Assembly: GCF_902809845.1 (NCBI RefSeq)
Contig: NZ_CADDWI010000009.1
Span: forward strand, 248,001 to 312,000
Length of the DNA stretch: 64,000 nucleotides
Source: Chelativorans sp. Marseille-P2723
GTDB taxonomy: Bacteria; Pseudomonadota; Alphaproteobacteria; Rhizobiales; Rhizobiaceae
Direction of reading: 5' to 3'
The position numbers were made by a program, and so were the translations under genes. The notes under the pieces were generated by a model. The model was not told the origin of the DNA and ran no database searches. It saw nothing but the letters and a program-made list of their open reading frames with translations. Positions 54,283 through 63,751 of the stretch are shown piece by piece (position 1 is the stretch's first letter; each line of letters starts with the position of its first letter).

Positions 54283-55068
54283 ATGATGAGCAAGCAGCCA
54301 TTCAACTCAAGCGAGATGATGACGATTGCCGCCTCTCGTGCGCTTACAAGCGAGGATGTGTGCTTCGTCGGCATTGGCGCGCCCTCTGCCGCCTGCAATG
54401 TTGCTCGCCTCACGCACGCGCCGGACATTACGCTGATTTACGAATCCGGCACCATCGGCACCGCGCCCGACGTGTTGCCGCTTTCCATCGGGGATGGGGA
54501 ACTGTGCGACACCGCGCTCACCACCGTATCCGTGCCGGAGATGTTCCGCTATTGGCTTCAGGGTGGGCATATCACCATCGGCTTCCTGGGAGCGGCACAA
54601 GTCGACCGGTTCGGCAACATCAACACCACCGTTATAGGCGACTACCACAAGCCGAAGGTGCGCCTGCCCGGCGGCGGTGGCGCGCCGGAGATCGCATCCT
54701 GCTGCGGCAAGATCTATATCACCATGGCCCAGTCGAAGCGCGGGATGGTGGACAAGATAGACTTCTTTACCTCCTTCGGTCACGGCGAGGGAGGCGATCA
54801 TCGCCAGCGGCTTGGAATCGAGACAAAGGGGCCATCCCTGCTCATTACCGATCTTGCCATCTGGCACCCTGATCCGGAGACAAAAGAATTCGTGGTCACC
54901 GCATTGCATCCGGGTGTTACCCGCGACATGGTGCAAGACACCTGCGGGTGGAAGGTAAGGTTCTCCGACGTGGTGGAGGAAACGCCGCCTCCAACGGAAC
55001 TCGAACTCACCACCCTTCGCGAATTGAAGGAGCGTACGGCCGCGGCCCATGAGGAAAGAGGCCGGTAG
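54283..55068 (+). CDS. pcaJ: 3-oxoadipate CoA-transferase, subunit B
   Basis: About 261 residues from ATG 54283 (MMSKQPFNSSEMMTIAASRA); an upstream frame lies inside pcaI. The active-site Glu is in the segment YESGTIGTAPDVLPLSIGDG (Glu near residue 61 of the protein), the covalent acyl carrier in the class I mechanism. LPGGGGAPEIASCCGKIYIT is the CoA-facing loop. Long glutaconate-type subunit, like its partner. Twelve bases upstream of pcaF. Confidence 0.88.
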   Translation: MMSKQPFNSSEMMTIAASRALTSEDVCFVGIGAPSAACNVARLTHAPDITLIYESGTIGTAPDVLPLSIGDGELCDTALTTVSVPEMFRYWLQGGHITIGFLGAAQVDRFGNINTTVIGDYHKPKVRLPGGGGAPEIASCCGKIYITMAQSKRGMVDKIDFFTSFGHGEGGDHRQRLGIETKGPSLLITDLAIWHPDPETKEFVVTALHPGVTRDMVQDTCGWKVRFSDVVEETPPPTELELTTLRELKERTAAAHEERGR

Positions 55069-55080
55069 ACGGAGAACAGA

Positions 55081-56286
55081 ATGGCTGAAGCTTTCATTTG
55101 TGATTTTGTCCGCACACCAATCGGCCGCTTCGGCGGGGCACTGTCTTCCGTTCGCGCAGACGATCTGGCTGCGATACCCCTCAAGGCGCTTTTCGAGCGC
55201 TGGTCATCCGTGGATTGGGCCGCGATCGACGACGTGCTCTACGGATGTGCGAACCAGGCGGGTGAAGACAATCGAAATGTGGCGCGCATGGCAGTACTTC
55301 TGGCGGGGCTGCCGGTCGATGTTCCCGGCGCCACGATCAACCGCCTGTGCGGCTCGGGCATGGACGCGGTCGCAACCGCCGCGCGCGCCATCAAGGCGGG
55401 CGAGGCTGAACTGATCATCGCCGGCGGTGTGGAATCCATGAGCCGAGCCCCCTTCGTCCTGCCAAAGGCGGAAACGGCCTTCTCCCGCAACGCGGAAATC
55501 TACGACACCACCATTGGCTGGCGCTTCGTCAACCCATTGATCAAGAAGCAGTATGGCGTCGATTCCATGCCGGAGACAGGCGAGAATGTCGCCGAAGAGT
55601 TCAACGTAAGCCGTAACGACCAGGATGCTTTTGCGGTGCGCAGTCAGGAAAAGGCGGTGGCTGCACAACACAACGGGCGCCTGGCCAAGGAAATCGTGCC
55701 GGTTACCATCCCCCAGCGCAGGGGCGAACCAATCATCGTCGAAAAGGATGAACATCCTCGCCCGGGGACGAATCTGGAAGCTCTCGGCAAGTTGCCAACG
55801 CCCTTTCGCGAAGGCGGCACCGTCACGGCCGGCAATGCCTCGGGCGTCAATGACGGCGCTGCGGCGCTGATCGTTGCTTCAGAAGCGGCGGCGCGGAAGT
55901 ACGGACTTACACCCATCGCCCGCGTGCTGGGCTGTGCCTCGGCAGGGGTTTCTCCGCGCATCATGGGTATTGGTCCTGCTCCGGCGACGAAGAAGCTGTG
56001 CGCGAGACTTGAGCTGAAGCCGACTGACTTTAACGTTGTCGAACTTAACGAAGCCTTTGCCTCCCAAGGCATCGCTGTCCTGCGCGAACTTGGCATTCCG
56101 GAAGACGCAGCGCATGTGAATCCGAATGGGGGGGCTATCGCCCTCGGCCATCCTCTCGGCATGTCCGGTGCCCGCATCACCGGCTCGGCAGCGCTCGAAC
56201 TACGCGAGAGGGGTGCGCGGCTCGCGCTCGCCACCATGTGCATCGGTGTAGGCCAGGGCATAGCCATCGCGCTGGAACGGGTCTAA
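55081..56286 (+). CDS. pcaF: 3-oxoadipyl-CoA thiolase
   Basis: A 401-residue thiolase. Catalytic Cys90 in INRLCGSGMDAVATAARAIK, the His in NPNGGAIALGHPLGMSGARI and the second Cys in LATMCIGVGQGIA are all present. It cleaves beta-ketoadipyl-CoA into succinyl-CoA and acetyl-CoA, the last step of protocatechuate/catechol breakdown. GGAGAACAGA precedes the ATG. Third gene of pcaIJF; the upper pathway genes pcaBCDGH are not in the window. A paaJ-type thiolase for phenylacetate would look very similar, but the CoA-transferase neighbours favour pca. Confidence 0.92.
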   Translation: MAEAFICDFVRTPIGRFGGALSSVRADDLAAIPLKALFERWSSVDWAAIDDVLYGCANQAGEDNRNVARMAVLLAGLPVDVPGATINRLCGSGMDAVATAARAIKAGEAELIIAGGVESMSRAPFVLPKAETAFSRNAEIYDTTIGWRFVNPLIKKQYGVDSMPETGENVAEEFNVSRNDQDAFAVRSQEKAVAAQHNGRLAKEIVPVTIPQRRGEPIIVEKDEHPRPGTNLEALGKLPTPFREGGTVTAGNASGVNDGAAALIVASEAAARKYGLTPIARVLGCASAGVSPRIMGIGPAPATKKLCARLELKPTDFNVVELNEAFASQGIAVLRELGIPEDAAHVNPNGGAIALGHPLGMSGARITGSAALELRERGARLALATMCIGVGQGIAIALERV

Positions 56287-56441
56287 AAAGCTCTCGGCGA
56301 AAGCTGCCGGATGGTGGCGGCTCGTTCCGGCATTGCCGTAATCATAGGCTGTGAAGTGGTCCGGCCTTACCGTGCGAGCGGTTCCGTGGCGGCACGCGCT
56401 ATGGCCTTGTCCGATGTAGATCGCGGATGTGCTATGCTCAG

Positions 56442-56945
56442 CTAGGATGAATGTCCCAGCACGTCGATCCTGAAGGGCTCTTCGAAAAAGAACTCTTCCA
56501 GGTTGATGCCTTCTCCTCCGCGGTCAACGATCAGGAAGTCCTGCTCCTGATCAACCGGTGTGAGCACACCGTGCCATGTATTGCGGGCATAGTTCACGCC
56601 CTGCCCCGGCTTGGTAAGAAAGGCCAGAGGCCTGCCCGGCCGGCCGCCCTCGTCCGGACAGACAACGACTAGAAAGGGCTGCGGCGATAGCGGGATGAAG
56701 GCCTGACTGCCGAGGGGATGGCGCTCCACCATCTTCAATGTGAGCGGCAGGGCGTAGGGCTGTCCGCGTGCGATGCTGATGAGGACACGCGCATCCTCCC
56801 CTACCGCCTCCACACGCGCAAGATCATGAAACCGTTCAGTCATCCCGTTATTGATCGGAAAGCTCGCAGCGCCATCAGCTTCAATCACGTCGCCGAACGG
56901 GGCGAAGGCTTCACGAGTGAGCGGAACAGCAACGATCCTTCTCAT
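56442..56945 (-). CDS. allA: ureidoglycolate lyase
   Basis: A 167-residue cupin from ATG 56945, overlapping the allE stop as [24 protein letters not shown] opens the family; [20 protein letters not shown] and [20 protein letters not shown] hold the conserved His and the cupin core. It splits (S)-ureidoglycolate into glyoxylate and urea. A longer upstream frame would overlap allE deeply and is not used. Third gene of puuE/uraD-allE-allA. Confidence 0.93.
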   Translation of the reverse strand: MRRIVAVPLTREAFAPFGDVIEADGAASFPINNGMTERFHDLARVEAVGEDARVLISIARGQPYALPLTLKMVERHPLGSQAFIPLSPQPFLVVVCPDEGGRPGRPLAFLTKPGQGVNYARNTWHGVLTPVDQEQDFLIVDRGGEGINLEEFFFEEPFRIDVLGHSS

Positions 56946-57790
56946 CGGCTTAGCTGCCAAGCCGGCCGGAGCGAAGCATGTCGATTCACATCCTTGTAGA
57001 GGAGGTAGCGGAAACGGCCGGGCCCGCCCGCATAGCAAGCCTGTGGGCAGAAGGCTCGCAGCCACATGAAGTCGCCCGCTTCCACCTCCACCCAGTCGCG
57101 GTTCAGCCGGTAAACGGCCTTACCTTCCAGCACGTAAAGACCGTGCTCCATGACGTGGGTCTCGGTGAACGGAATGACGGCCCCGGGCTCGAAAGTGACA
57201 ATGTTCACATGCATGTCATGGCCGATGTCGTCCGGATCGACGAAACGGGTGGTTGCCCAGCGGCCGGCAGTACCCGGCATGGATGTGGGCGCGACATCCC
57301 GCTCATTAATGAAAAGCGCCTCCGGAACCGGCACGCCCTCCACCTTCTCGTATGCTTTCCGGATCCAGTGGAAGCGCGCCGGCACCGCACCCTCATTCAC
57401 CGCGCTCCAACCGCTTGCCGGCGGTAGAAAGGCATAGCCGCCCGGCCCCATGCGATGCCCCTTCCCGTCCAACTTTACCGTAAGCTCGCCTTCCGTAACG
57501 AACAAAACGCCTTCAGCGCTGCTGTCCGGCTCAGGCTTGTCGCTGCCGCCGCCTGGCTGGACCTCCATTATGTATTGCGAAAAGGTCTCGGCAAAACCAG
57601 TAAGCGGCCGGGCGATTATCCACGCGCGAGTTCCATTCCAGAAGGGAAGATTACTCGTTACGATGTCCCGCATCACGCCGCTGGGAATGACTGCATAGGC
57701 CTCGGTGAAGACTGCGCGTCCGGTCAGAAGCTCAGTCTGGGGAGGATGACCGCCCCTGGGGGAGTAATAGGTGGGAATATTGGTCGTCAT
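56942..57790 (-). CDS. allE: (S)-ureidoglycine aminohydrolase
   Basis: A 282-residue bicupin from ATG 57790, overlapping the upstream stop as ATGA. The N-terminal cupin contains [20 protein letters not shown] and [19 protein letters not shown]; the C-terminal cupin contains [20 protein letters not shown], whose His/Glu pattern binds Mn. It removes ammonia from ureidoglycine to give ureidoglycolate. It works between an allantoate amidohydrolase, absent here, and AllA. Confidence 0.92.
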   Translation of the reverse strand: MTTNIPTYYSPRGGHPPQTELLTGRAVFTEAYAVIPSGVMRDIVTSNLPFWNGTRAWIIARPLTGFAETFSQYIMEVQPGGGSDKPEPDSSAEGVLFVTEGELTVKLDGKGHRMGPGGYAFLPPASGWSAVNEGAVPARFHWIRKAYEKVEGVPVPEALFINERDVAPTSMPGTAGRWATTRFVDPDDIGHDMHVNIVTFEPGAVIPFTETHVMEHGLYVLEGKAVYRLNRDWVEVEAGDFMWLRAFCPQACYAGGPGRFRYLLYKDVNRHASLRPAWQLSR

Positions 57791-59244
57791 GACGGCAGAA
57801 TGTCCTTGAGCCTGAGGTAGGCGATCCTTTCCACCTGGCGGCATGCGGTGGCGAACTCCTCCTCGCGGCTGTTCTCAATGCGGGTCTGAAACGCGCGCAG
57901 GATGCCTTCCTTGGTATGATCCATCGCGGCGATGATAAAGGGAAACCCGAATTTCGCCGTATAGCGCTCGTTCAGATCAGTGAATCGGGCGCGCTCTTCA
58001 TCGGTAAGCGCGTCAAGCCCTGCCGCGGCCTGCTCGCGTGTCGACTCCGGCGTAAGCCGCTTTGCCGCGGCAAGCTTTCCGGCCAGATCGGGGTGTGCCT
58101 TCAGCACGCCCAGCCGTTCTTCATCGCTCGCTGAGCGGAAAATGCGGGCGAGTGCGTTGTGAAGGCCGGCAGCGCTGTCATGCGCAGGCCCAAGTTCAAG
58201 CTTGAAGGCACGTTCGGCAATCCATGGCGAGTGCTCGAAAATGCCCTTGAAGCGCTCCACGAACTCCGCCTCTCCCATACGGCTTGGCCTTATGGCCGGC
58301 GGCTTATAGGGATGGTGCTTCATCCAGTGCTCTGCAATGTCGATGCGGCGCGGCAGCCACACCTTCTCATGGCCCTTCACATAGTCGATGAATCGCCGGA
58401 GCGAGGCAGCACGGCCTGGTCGGCCAATCAGCCGGCAATGCAACCCGACACTCATCATCGAAGGGCGCCCGCCCCGCCCCTCCTCATAAAGCGTATCGAA
58501 AGCATCCTTCAAATAAGCGTAAAATTGGTCGCCCGAATTGAATCCCTGCGGGGTGGCGAAACGCATGTCATTGGCGTCAAGCGTATAGGGGATGATGAGT
58601 TGTGGCCGTGTAGGATTGCCGTGGCCATCTCGATCGAGCCAGTAGGGCAGATCGTCGTCATAGGTATCAGAAATCCAGTCGAACCCGCCATACTCAACCG
58701 CCAGCCGGACCGAATTTGCCGAGGTGCGACCGAGATAAAGTCCGCGCGGTGCTTCGCCCACAACTTCCGTATGCAAGCGCACCGCGTTCTCAAGGTCGCG
58801 TTTTTCCTCCTCTTCCGGATGAGCCCGGTAGTCGATCCACTTCAGGCCGTGACTGGCGATCTCCCAGCCTGCCTCTCGCATGGCGGTCACCTGTTCGGGC
58901 GAGCGGGCCAGCGCGCTTGCGACCCCGTAGACAGTTACCGGAACCGAAGCCTGCGTGAACATACGGTGCAGCCGCCAGAAGCCGGCGCGCGCGCCATATT
59001 CATAGATCGATTCCATGTTCCAGTGGCGCATGCCCGGCCATGGCGTTGCTCCAACAATCTCCGAGAGAAAAGCCTCCGAGGCTGCATCTCCGTGCAGGAT
59101 GCAGTTCTCGCCCCCCTCCTCATAGTTCACGACGAATTGCACCGCGACATAGGCACCATCCGGCCATTTCGGATCCGGCGGGCTGGGGCCATAGCCCCTC
59201 ATGTCTCGAAAGTAACGGCTCACGATCTTCCCCATGGGTTTCAT
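57787..59244 (-). CDS. puuE: fused allantoinase (PuuE) and OHCU decarboxylase (UraD)
   Basis: A 485-residue fusion. Residues about 1-310 are the polysaccharide-deacetylase-like allantoinase (RDMRGYGPSPPDPKWPDGAY, EIASHGLKWIDY, SVGLHCRLIGRPGRAASLRR). The last ~165 residues are OHCU decarboxylase (GIFEHSPWIAERAF, LKAHPDLAGKLAAAKRLTPE, TAKFGFPFIIAAMDHTKEGI), which makes S-allantoin from the HIU hydrolase product. One chain thus makes allantoin and then opens it to allantoate. First gene of its operon; divergent from uraH across 149 bases. ATG 59235 is an alternative start. Confidence 0.92.
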   Translation of the reverse strand: MKPMGKIVSRYFRDMRGYGPSPPDPKWPDGAYVAVQFVVNYEEGGENCILHGDAASEAFLSEIVGATPWPGMRHWNMESIYEYGARAGFWRLHRMFTQASVPVTVYGVASALARSPEQVTAMREAGWEIASHGLKWIDYRAHPEEEEKRDLENAVRLHTEVVGEAPRGLYLGRTSANSVRLAVEYGGFDWISDTYDDDLPYWLDRDGHGNPTRPQLIIPYTLDANDMRFATPQGFNSGDQFYAYLKDAFDTLYEEGRGGRPSMMSVGLHCRLIGRPGRAASLRRFIDYVKGHEKVWLPRRIDIAEHWMKHHPYKPPAIRPSRMGEAEFVERFKGIFEHSPWIAERAFKLELGPAHDSAAGLHNALARIFRSASDEERLGVLKAHPDLAGKLAAAKRLTPESTREQAAAGLDALTDEERARFTDLNERYTAKFGFPFIIAAMDHTKEGILRAFQTRIENSREEEFATACRQVERIAYLRLKDILPS

Positions 59245-59393
59245 ATTATTTTCAAAGATAGCCGAACCTATTGCCCGCCCATTAATGTGAAAATTTTGAA
59301 AGTCTTTTCTTCTTCTTTTTTTTGCTACCCTCTTATGCAGCTATTGGATTTGCCGCACAATCAAGCGGGCATTCGAATTGGAGGTGGCATGGA

Positions 59394-59753
59394 ATGGAAG
59401 GCCAGGGACGGCTGACGACCCATGTGCTGGATACGGCAGCGGGACGGCCAGCAGCCGGTTTGGAGGTCGCGCTTTATCGCCTGACAGGCGAGACGCGCAG
59501 ACATTTGAAAACCGTTCGAACCAATCATGACGGGCGTTGCGATGCGCCGCTCCTAGAGGGTGATGCTTTTGCGCCGGGGGAGTATGAACTGGTCTTTCAC
59601 GTGGGAGATTATCTGGCTGCTCAGCAGCTGACGCTCCCATCCCCGGCCTTTCTGGACAAGGTGCCGATCCGCTTTGGGATGGCTGAGCGGGCGCATTACC
59701 ACGTCCCCTTGCTTGTTTCCGCCTACGGCTATTCCACCTACAGGGGAAGCTGA
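59394..59753 (+). CDS. uraH: 5-hydroxyisourate hydrolase
   Basis: A 119-residue transthyretin-like protein from ATG 59394, preceded by GGAGGT at eight bases. [20 protein letters not shown] holds the N-terminal His signature; the C-terminal [20 protein letters not shown] with YSTYRGS matches the family ending. It hydrolyses 5-hydroxyisourate to OHCU, the substrate of the UraD domain encoded divergently. A longer frame to 59322 is open but has no family match. A 65-base gap separates it from xdhA. Confidence 0.93.
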   Translation: MEGQGRLTTHVLDTAAGRPAAGLEVALYRLTGETRRHLKTVRTNHDGRCDAPLLEGDAFAPGEYELVFHVGDYLAAQQLTLPSPAFLDKVPIRFGMAERAHYHVPLLVSAYGYSTYRGS

Positions 59754-59818
59754 TGGAAGCGAAGAGAGCTTTGCGCACGGCGAGCCGGCTGAAACGAAAG
59801 CGAAGGGGCTATTGAGCC

Positions 59819-61297
59819 ATGACTCGCCACGAGATCCGCTTTCTCCTGAATAGCCGAAAGGTCATCCTCAAGGACGTACCGCCGGAAAGGACTTTGCTTG
59901 ACTTCCTCCGCCTCGAACAGGGGCTCACGGGTACCAAGGAAGGCTGCGCCGAAGGCGATTGCGGAGCTTGCACGGTACTTGTCGGGCGTCTTTCCCGCGG
60001 AAAGCTGGTCTACGAGGGCGTGGATGCATGCATCCGCTTCCTGGGCTCCCTCGATGGCTGCCATGTCGTTACGGTAGAGCACCTGAAGCGTTCGAACGGA
60101 AACCTGCATCCGGTACAGCAGGCGCTGGTGGATTTCCACGGCTCGCAATGCGGCTTCTGCACTCCCGGCTTTGTCATGTCGCTCTACGCTCTGTGGATGC
60201 GGGAGCCGTTCCCCTCTGATCCTGCGATCGAAAAAGCCCTCCAAGGCAATCTGTGCCGCTGCACCGGGTATGAGGCCATCGTCAAAGCCGCTCGTTCTTT
60301 CTCCAGCTATGGCAATGTTGAGGACGACCTGCTGCTGGCGGAGCGCGAGACGGTGACTGCGGAACTCCTGGCCATGAGGGACGGAGCACGAGTGGAGATT
60401 GGCACAGGGAGCGACCGCCTCATCGTGCCAGCAAGCGTCGACGATCTTGCAGAAGTGCTTGAGGCCGAGCTTGACCCCACCATCGTCGCCGGCTCGACCG
60501 ATGTCGGCTTATGGGTGACGAAGTTCATGCGTCCCATCGCGCCGGTGGTCTTCATCGGCGGGCTGGAAGACCTTCGCACGATTTCGAAGCAGGGTGGCAC
60601 CCTCACCATTGGCGCGGGAGTGAGCTACACGGAAGCCTTTCCGGTACTCTCCGAACACTTTTCCCCCCTCGCCCGCCTGATTGACCGCGTGGGCGGCGAT
60701 CAGGTCCGCAATATGGGCACCGTCGGCGGCAACATCGCCAATGGCTCGCCTATCGGCGATACACCGCCTCCATTGATTGCGCTCGGTGCGTCGCTGACGC
60801 TGCGCAAGGGAAAGGACCGACGCACGATTCCGCTGGAGGACTACTTTATTGCTTATGGCAAGCAGGACAGGCGGCCGGGCGAGTTCGTCGAGGCGGTGCA
60901 TCTGCCGCTGCCTGATGCGGAGACCCGTTTTGCGGTGTGGAAGATTTCCAAGCGGCGGGACGAGGATATCACCGCCGTGCTCGGAGCATTCAGGCTAAAG
61001 CTTGCCGATGACGGGACGGTGGCAGATATTCGCATCGCCTATGGTGGCATGGCGGCAACACCCAAGCGCGCCCTGGCGGTCGAAGCGGCACTTCTGGGGC
61101 AGCCGTGGACGCGCGAAGCCATTGAGGAGGCGATCTCGGCTTATGAAAGGGACTTTTCGCCCATTTCCGACATGCGTGCCTCAGCGAAATACCGTTTGTT
61201 GGTGGCGAAAAACCTGCTGCGTCGCTTCCACCTTGAAACGACAGGACATCCGGGGCCGATCCAGGTCTCCCGGACCAGCGAGGAATTGCTCGCATGA
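59819..61297 (+). CDS. xdhA: xanthine dehydrogenase small subunit (2Fe-2S and FAD)
   Basis: A 492-residue subunit. Two 2Fe-2S domains: plant-type CAEGDCGACTVL near residue 44, and CGFCTPGFVMSLYAL followed by CRCTGYEAIVKA. Then a FAD-binding domain (VAGSTDVGLWVTKFMRPIAP, GVSYTEAFPVLSEH, NMGTVGGNIANGSPIGDTPP). It passes electrons from the molybdenum site to NAD+. Its stop overlaps xdhB as ATGA. Part of uraH-xdhA-xdhB-xdhC. Confidence 0.95.
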   Translation: MTRHEIRFLLNSRKVILKDVPPERTLLDFLRLEQGLTGTKEGCAEGDCGACTVLVGRLSRGKLVYEGVDACIRFLGSLDGCHVVTVEHLKRSNGNLHPVQQALVDFHGSQCGFCTPGFVMSLYALWMREPFPSDPAIEKALQGNLCRCTGYEAIVKAARSFSSYGNVEDDLLLAERETVTAELLAMRDGARVEIGTGSDRLIVPASVDDLAEVLEAELDPTIVAGSTDVGLWVTKFMRPIAPVVFIGGLEDLRTISKQGGTLTIGAGVSYTEAFPVLSEHFSPLARLIDRVGGDQVRNMGTVGGNIANGSPIGDTPPPLIALGASLTLRKGKDRRTIPLEDYFIAYGKQDRRPGEFVEAVHLPLPDAETRFAVWKISKRRDEDITAVLGAFRLKLADDGTVADIRIAYGGMAATPKRALAVEAALLGQPWTREAIEEAISAYERDFSPISDMRASAKYRLLVAKNLLRRFHLETTGHPGPIQVSRTSEELLA

Positions 61298-63639
61298 CAC
61301 GGCACGAAGCGCCCGAACTTAACAAGGCGGCGATAACGGGCGGTGTAGGCTCCACCTCACGTCATGATTCGGCGCACAAGCATGTCACCGGCGAAGCTAT
61401 CTATATTGACGACATGCCGGTGCCGGCCGGCACGCTGCACGCCTATCTGGGACTATCCACCATCGTCCACGGTACCATTCGCAGGATGGACCTTTCGGCG
61501 GTAGAGAATGCGCCAGGGGTGGTCGCCGTGCTGACCGCCAAAGACATCCCGGGCGAGAACGATGTAAGCCCAACCGGTCTTGACGACGAGCCGATCCTTG
61601 CCGACAAGATCGTCCAGTTTTTCGGCCAGCCAATTTTCGCCGTTATCGCCGAAACGCGTGATGCGGCGCGGCGGGCCTGTAGGCATGCCAAGGTGGAGTA
61701 TGACGAGCAGCCGGCGCTGATCGACATAGCGGATGCCGACCTGAAGAATGCCCGGCTCGTGACCAAGCCGGTGACGTTTTCCCGAAACGACGCCGCCGCC
61801 GCCATCGCCGGTGCGCCCCGCCGCATCAAGGGCAGGATACGTGTCGGCGGACAGGACCATTTCTACCTAGAAGGCCAGATCGCGCTCGCATTGCCCGGCG
61901 AAGATTTGGACGTGACCATCCATTCCTCCACGCAGCACCCGAGCGAGGTGCAGCATATGGTGGCCCGTGCGCTGGGGGTGCCTTCTCATGCGGTTACTAT
62001 CGAAGTGCGGCGCATGGGAGGCGGCTTTGGCGGCAAGGAAACGCAGGCAAATCTCTTTGCTGCGGTTGCTGCTGTCGCTGCAAAGCGCACCGGCCGGCCC
62101 GTGAAGATTCGGCCTGACCGCGACGACGACATGACCGCTACCGGAAAGCGGCATGATTTCCTGATCGAATACGAGGTGGGGTTCGATGAGGAAGGCACCA
62201 TTCTAGGCGTCGACTACACCTATGCAGCGCGCTGCGGCTTTTCCGCAGACCTCTCCGGCGCTGTAACGGACCGCGCGCTTTTCCACTGCGACAATGCCTA
62301 TTATTATCCCGCGGTGCGCGCCATCTCGGCACCCATCTACACGAATACCGTCTCAAACACCGCGTTCCGCGGGTTCGGTGGCCCGCAGGGAATGGTGGGT
62401 GCGGAGCGGGTCATCGAGGAAGTGGCATTCGCGCTGGGCAAGGACCCGCTGGAGGTCCGCAAGAAGAACTTTTACGGGGTGACAGAGCGCAATGTTACGC
62501 CATACCATCAGAGGGTGGAGGACAACATCATCCACCGTCTGGTTGCCGAACTTGAGGAAAGTGCGGAGTACGCGGCCCGCCGCCTTGCCATTGCAGAGTT
62601 CAACACCGGAAGCGAAATCGTCAAACGCGGCATTGCGCTGACGCCCGTGAAGTTCGGCATCTCCTTCACCGCCACCCATTTCAACCAGGCAGGCGCGCTT
62701 GTTCATGTCTATACGGACGGCTCGGTGCACCTTAATCATGGGGGCACGGAGATGGGCCAAGGGCTTTACGTGAAGGTGGCCCAAGTGGTCGCGGAAGAAT
62801 TCCAAATCGATATCGACCAGGTAAAGATCACTGCCACCACCACCGGCAAGGTGCCCAATACCTCGGCCACCGCCGCCTCATCCGGCACGGATTTGAACGG
62901 CATGGCTGCGCAAAACGCAGCCCGGCAGATCAAGGACCGGCTCATCGATTTTGCGGCTGACTACTATGACGTGCCGAAGGAGCAGGTGGTGTTCCTGCCG
63001 GGCCGCGTGCGCGTAGGAAATCAGGAAATCCCCTTTCCCGATCTCGTCTACCAAGCCTATATGGCTCGCGTGCAGCTCTCAGCCGCTGGCTTCTACAAGA
63101 CACCGAAAATCCATTGGAACCGGGAGAAAGGACGCGGACGCCCATTCTATTATTTCGCTTATGGGGCGGCCTGCACGGAGGTTTCCATCGACACGCTCAC
63201 CGGCGAATACATGGTGGAACGGGTGGACATCCTTCACGAGACGGGAAAGTCGCTCAACCCTGCCATCGACCTGGGCCAGATCGAGGGAGGCTTTATCCAG
63301 GGGATGGGATGGCTCACCACCGAAGAACTCGTGTGGAATGAGAAGGGGCGGCTAACTACCCACGCTCCTTCCACCTACAAGATTCCGCTTGCTTCAGACC
63401 GTCCGAAAATCTTCAACGTACGTATTGCTGACTGGTCGGAGAATACGGAGGCTTCCGTCCATCGGTCCAAGGCCGTTGGCGAGCCGCCCTTCATGTTGGC
63501 AATCTCCGTGTTGCACGCGCTTTCCGATGCGGTGGCGAGCGTCGCAAACCACAGAATATGCCCGCGTCTTGACGCCCCGGCCACGCCAGAACGCGTGCTG
63601 ATGGCGGTGGAACGGCTGAAAGCCGCAACTGCGCGGTAG
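61294..63639 (+). CDS. xdhB: xanthine dehydrogenase large (molybdopterin) subunit
   Basis: A 781-residue subunit. Molybdopterin-cytosine or -MPT contact blocks GGGFGGKETQANLFAAVAAV, TNTVSNTAFRGFGGPQGMVG, and the C-terminal VHRSKAVGEPPFMLAISVLH with the active-site Glu. It oxidises hypoxanthine and xanthine to urate. The start overlaps xdhA as ATGA. No truncation seen. Confidence 0.95.
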   Translation: MTRHEAPELNKAAITGGVGSTSRHDSAHKHVTGEAIYIDDMPVPAGTLHAYLGLSTIVHGTIRRMDLSAVENAPGVVAVLTAKDIPGENDVSPTGLDDEPILADKIVQFFGQPIFAVIAETRDAARRACRHAKVEYDEQPALIDIADADLKNARLVTKPVTFSRNDAAAAIAGAPRRIKGRIRVGGQDHFYLEGQIALALPGEDLDVTIHSSTQHPSEVQHMVARALGVPSHAVTIEVRRMGGGFGGKETQANLFAAVAAVAAKRTGRPVKIRPDRDDDMTATGKRHDFLIEYEVGFDEEGTILGVDYTYAARCGFSADLSGAVTDRALFHCDNAYYYPAVRAISAPIYTNTVSNTAFRGFGGPQGMVGAERVIEEVAFALGKDPLEVRKKNFYGVTERNVTPYHQRVEDNIIHRLVAELEESAEYAARRLAIAEFNTGSEIVKRGIALTPVKFGISFTATHFNQAGALVHVYTDGSVHLNHGGTEMGQGLYVKVAQVVAEEFQIDIDQVKITATTTGKVPNTSATAASSGTDLNGMAAQNAARQIKDRLIDFAADYYDVPKEQVVFLPGRVRVGNQEIPFPDLVYQAYMARVQLSAAGFYKTPKIHWNREKGRGRPFYYFAYGAACTEVSIDTLTGEYMVERVDILHETGKSLNPAIDLGQIEGGFIQGMGWLTTEELVWNEKGRLTTHAPSTYKIPLASDRPKIFNVRIADWSENTEASVHRSKAVGEPPFMLAISVLHALSDAVASVANHRICPRLDAPATPERVLMAVERLKAATAR

Positions 63640-63714
63640 ATCGGCGCGGCATGTACGTCTATCCTGCTGATAGGCCTGGTTGCGCGCGTGCCAAGGTTCG
63701 ACCTGGGCCTGCGA

Positions 63715-63732
63715 TCGGGGCCGCCGCCCCGA
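63715..63732 (+). other. hairpin between xdhB and xdhC
   Basis: TCGGGGC-CGCC-GCCCCGA: a perfect seven-base-pair stem with a four-base loop, immediately upstream of the xdhC ribosome binding site GGAGGGG. No T-run follows. It may lower downstream expression or mark an RNA-processing point; not established. Confidence 0.4.
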
Positions 63733-63751
63733 CGGAGGGGTACCGATTGCC

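Noticed and set aside
58159-59415. 418-residue plus-strand frame opposite the allantoinase fusion.
   Set aside because: Antisense shadow; the minus-strand product matches two known domains in order.
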